The notes beneath the pieces were generated by a model. That model saw nothing but the letters and a program-made list of their open reading frames with translations. It was not told the DNA's origin and searched no databases. A DNA stretch of 64,000 nucleotides, taken from NCBI GenBank assembly GCA_002840645.1, contig PHBO01000001.1, forward strand, positions 124,001 to 188,000, read 5' to 3'. The DNA is from Candidatus Cloacimonetes bacterium HGW-Cloacimonetes-3. GTDB taxonomy: Bacteria; Cloacimonadota; Cloacimonadia; Cloacimonadales; Cloacimonadaceae. Position numbers and translations under genes: made by a program. Within the stretch, counting starts at the first letter, position 1, and each line of letters opens with the position of its first letter. Positions 63,914-64,000 of this stretch are shown here, in pieces.

Positions 63914-63953
63914 GTCTATGATGCAACCATGCATATGGCTGGCAATACCCGGT

Positions 63954-63980
63954 GTCATTCCCGCGGAGGCGGGAATCCAG
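63954..63980. repeat. Short palindrome GTCATTCCCGCG...GGCGGGAATCCAG
   Basis: ATTCCCGC(C) arms flank a small loop (GTCATTCCCGCGGAGGCGGG then AATCCAG). This motif occurs as a dispersed repeat in many unrelated bacterial genomes. Confidence 0.6.
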
Positions 63981-64000
63981 CCCATTAGAATCCCAGGGGG

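Larger units (their letters stand above)
63113..64000. other. Repeat-rich non-coding end of the window
   Basis: No frame here encodes a recognisable protein. It holds a weak promoter for the secreted protein (63213-63241), the promoter-like block copy B (63407-63459), two inverted copies of the CATAGCGA repeat (63495-63554 and 63719-63785), a tandem 22-bp array (63782-63913) and a short palindrome at the edge (63954-63980). An accessory or repeat-accumulating spot seems likely. Confidence 0.55.

Overview
The window looks like chromosome from an anaerobic, diderm (Gram-negative type) bacterium of the FCB/Cloacimonadota kind; Candidatus Cloacimonas-like is my best guess. The inference rests on a mix of traits. 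Four secreted proteins end in a type IX secretion (T9SS)-type C-terminal sorting domain. There is a large outer-membrane barrel, a 2-oxoacid:ferredoxin oxidoreductase joined to membrane ferredoxins, meso-diaminopimelate-type MurE, and many dispersed palindromic repeats. No rRNA, phage, CRISPR array or intact insertion sequence was seen.

Layout. 1-9911 (minus): the dcw cell-wall/division cluster in the order mraZ, rsmH, ftsL, ftsI, murE-murF (fused), mraY, murD, ftsW (cut by the window edge), behind a strong sigma-70-type promoter. 10402-15497 (plus): pyridoxal kinase, umuC, YigZ, ChaN-like, and the Memo and AMMECR1 pair. Four tRNA genes (Gly, Cys, Leu, Gly) follow, then a HAD phosphatase and a P-loop ATPase. 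17717-25370 (plus): a secreted peptidylarginine deiminase, a secreted M14 carboxypeptidase and a polyamine-type ABC importer lacking its binding protein. 25638-34767 (plus): a DUF4175-like coiled-coil membrane protein, a TPR protein, guaB, xerD, and an NMT1/THI5-type binding lipoprotein with an ATPase. 34897-40611 (minus): TPR lipoprotein, umuD, outer-membrane barrel, TauE/SafE permease. 40908-41183: HU. 41240-42240 has no convincing gene but carries strong nested inverted repeats. 42305-45334: a large secreted repeat protein. 45654-57484 (minus): one tightly packed run of ten genes, consisting of an aminotransferase, an atypical histidine kinase, an NtrC-type regulator, two sugar-type ABC permeases, a DUF2723 protein, KorA, KorB and two membrane-linked Fe-S proteins. 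57906-61135 (minus): a two-subunit FAD/Fe-S amine or amino-acid dehydrogenase. 61349-63112: another secreted protein. The end of the window is a repeat-rich non-coding stretch.

How the genes may work together. The secreted deiminase and carboxypeptidase form an adjacent pair matching the PPAD and CPG70 enzymes that Porphyromonas gingivalis exports through T9SS. The deiminase keeps every catalytic residue I recall, including the two arginines that bind a C-terminal carboxylate. The aminotransferase, 2-oxoacid:ferredoxin oxidoreductase and FAD dehydrogenase fit amino-acid fermentation, with the membrane ferredoxins as likely electron acceptors. The most unexplained sequence is 41424-41604, which folds on paper into a four-helix junction and may be an RNA gene. 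Several start codons were moved from the longest-ORF start, using Shine-Dalgarno sites and overlaps; each case is explained in its entry.
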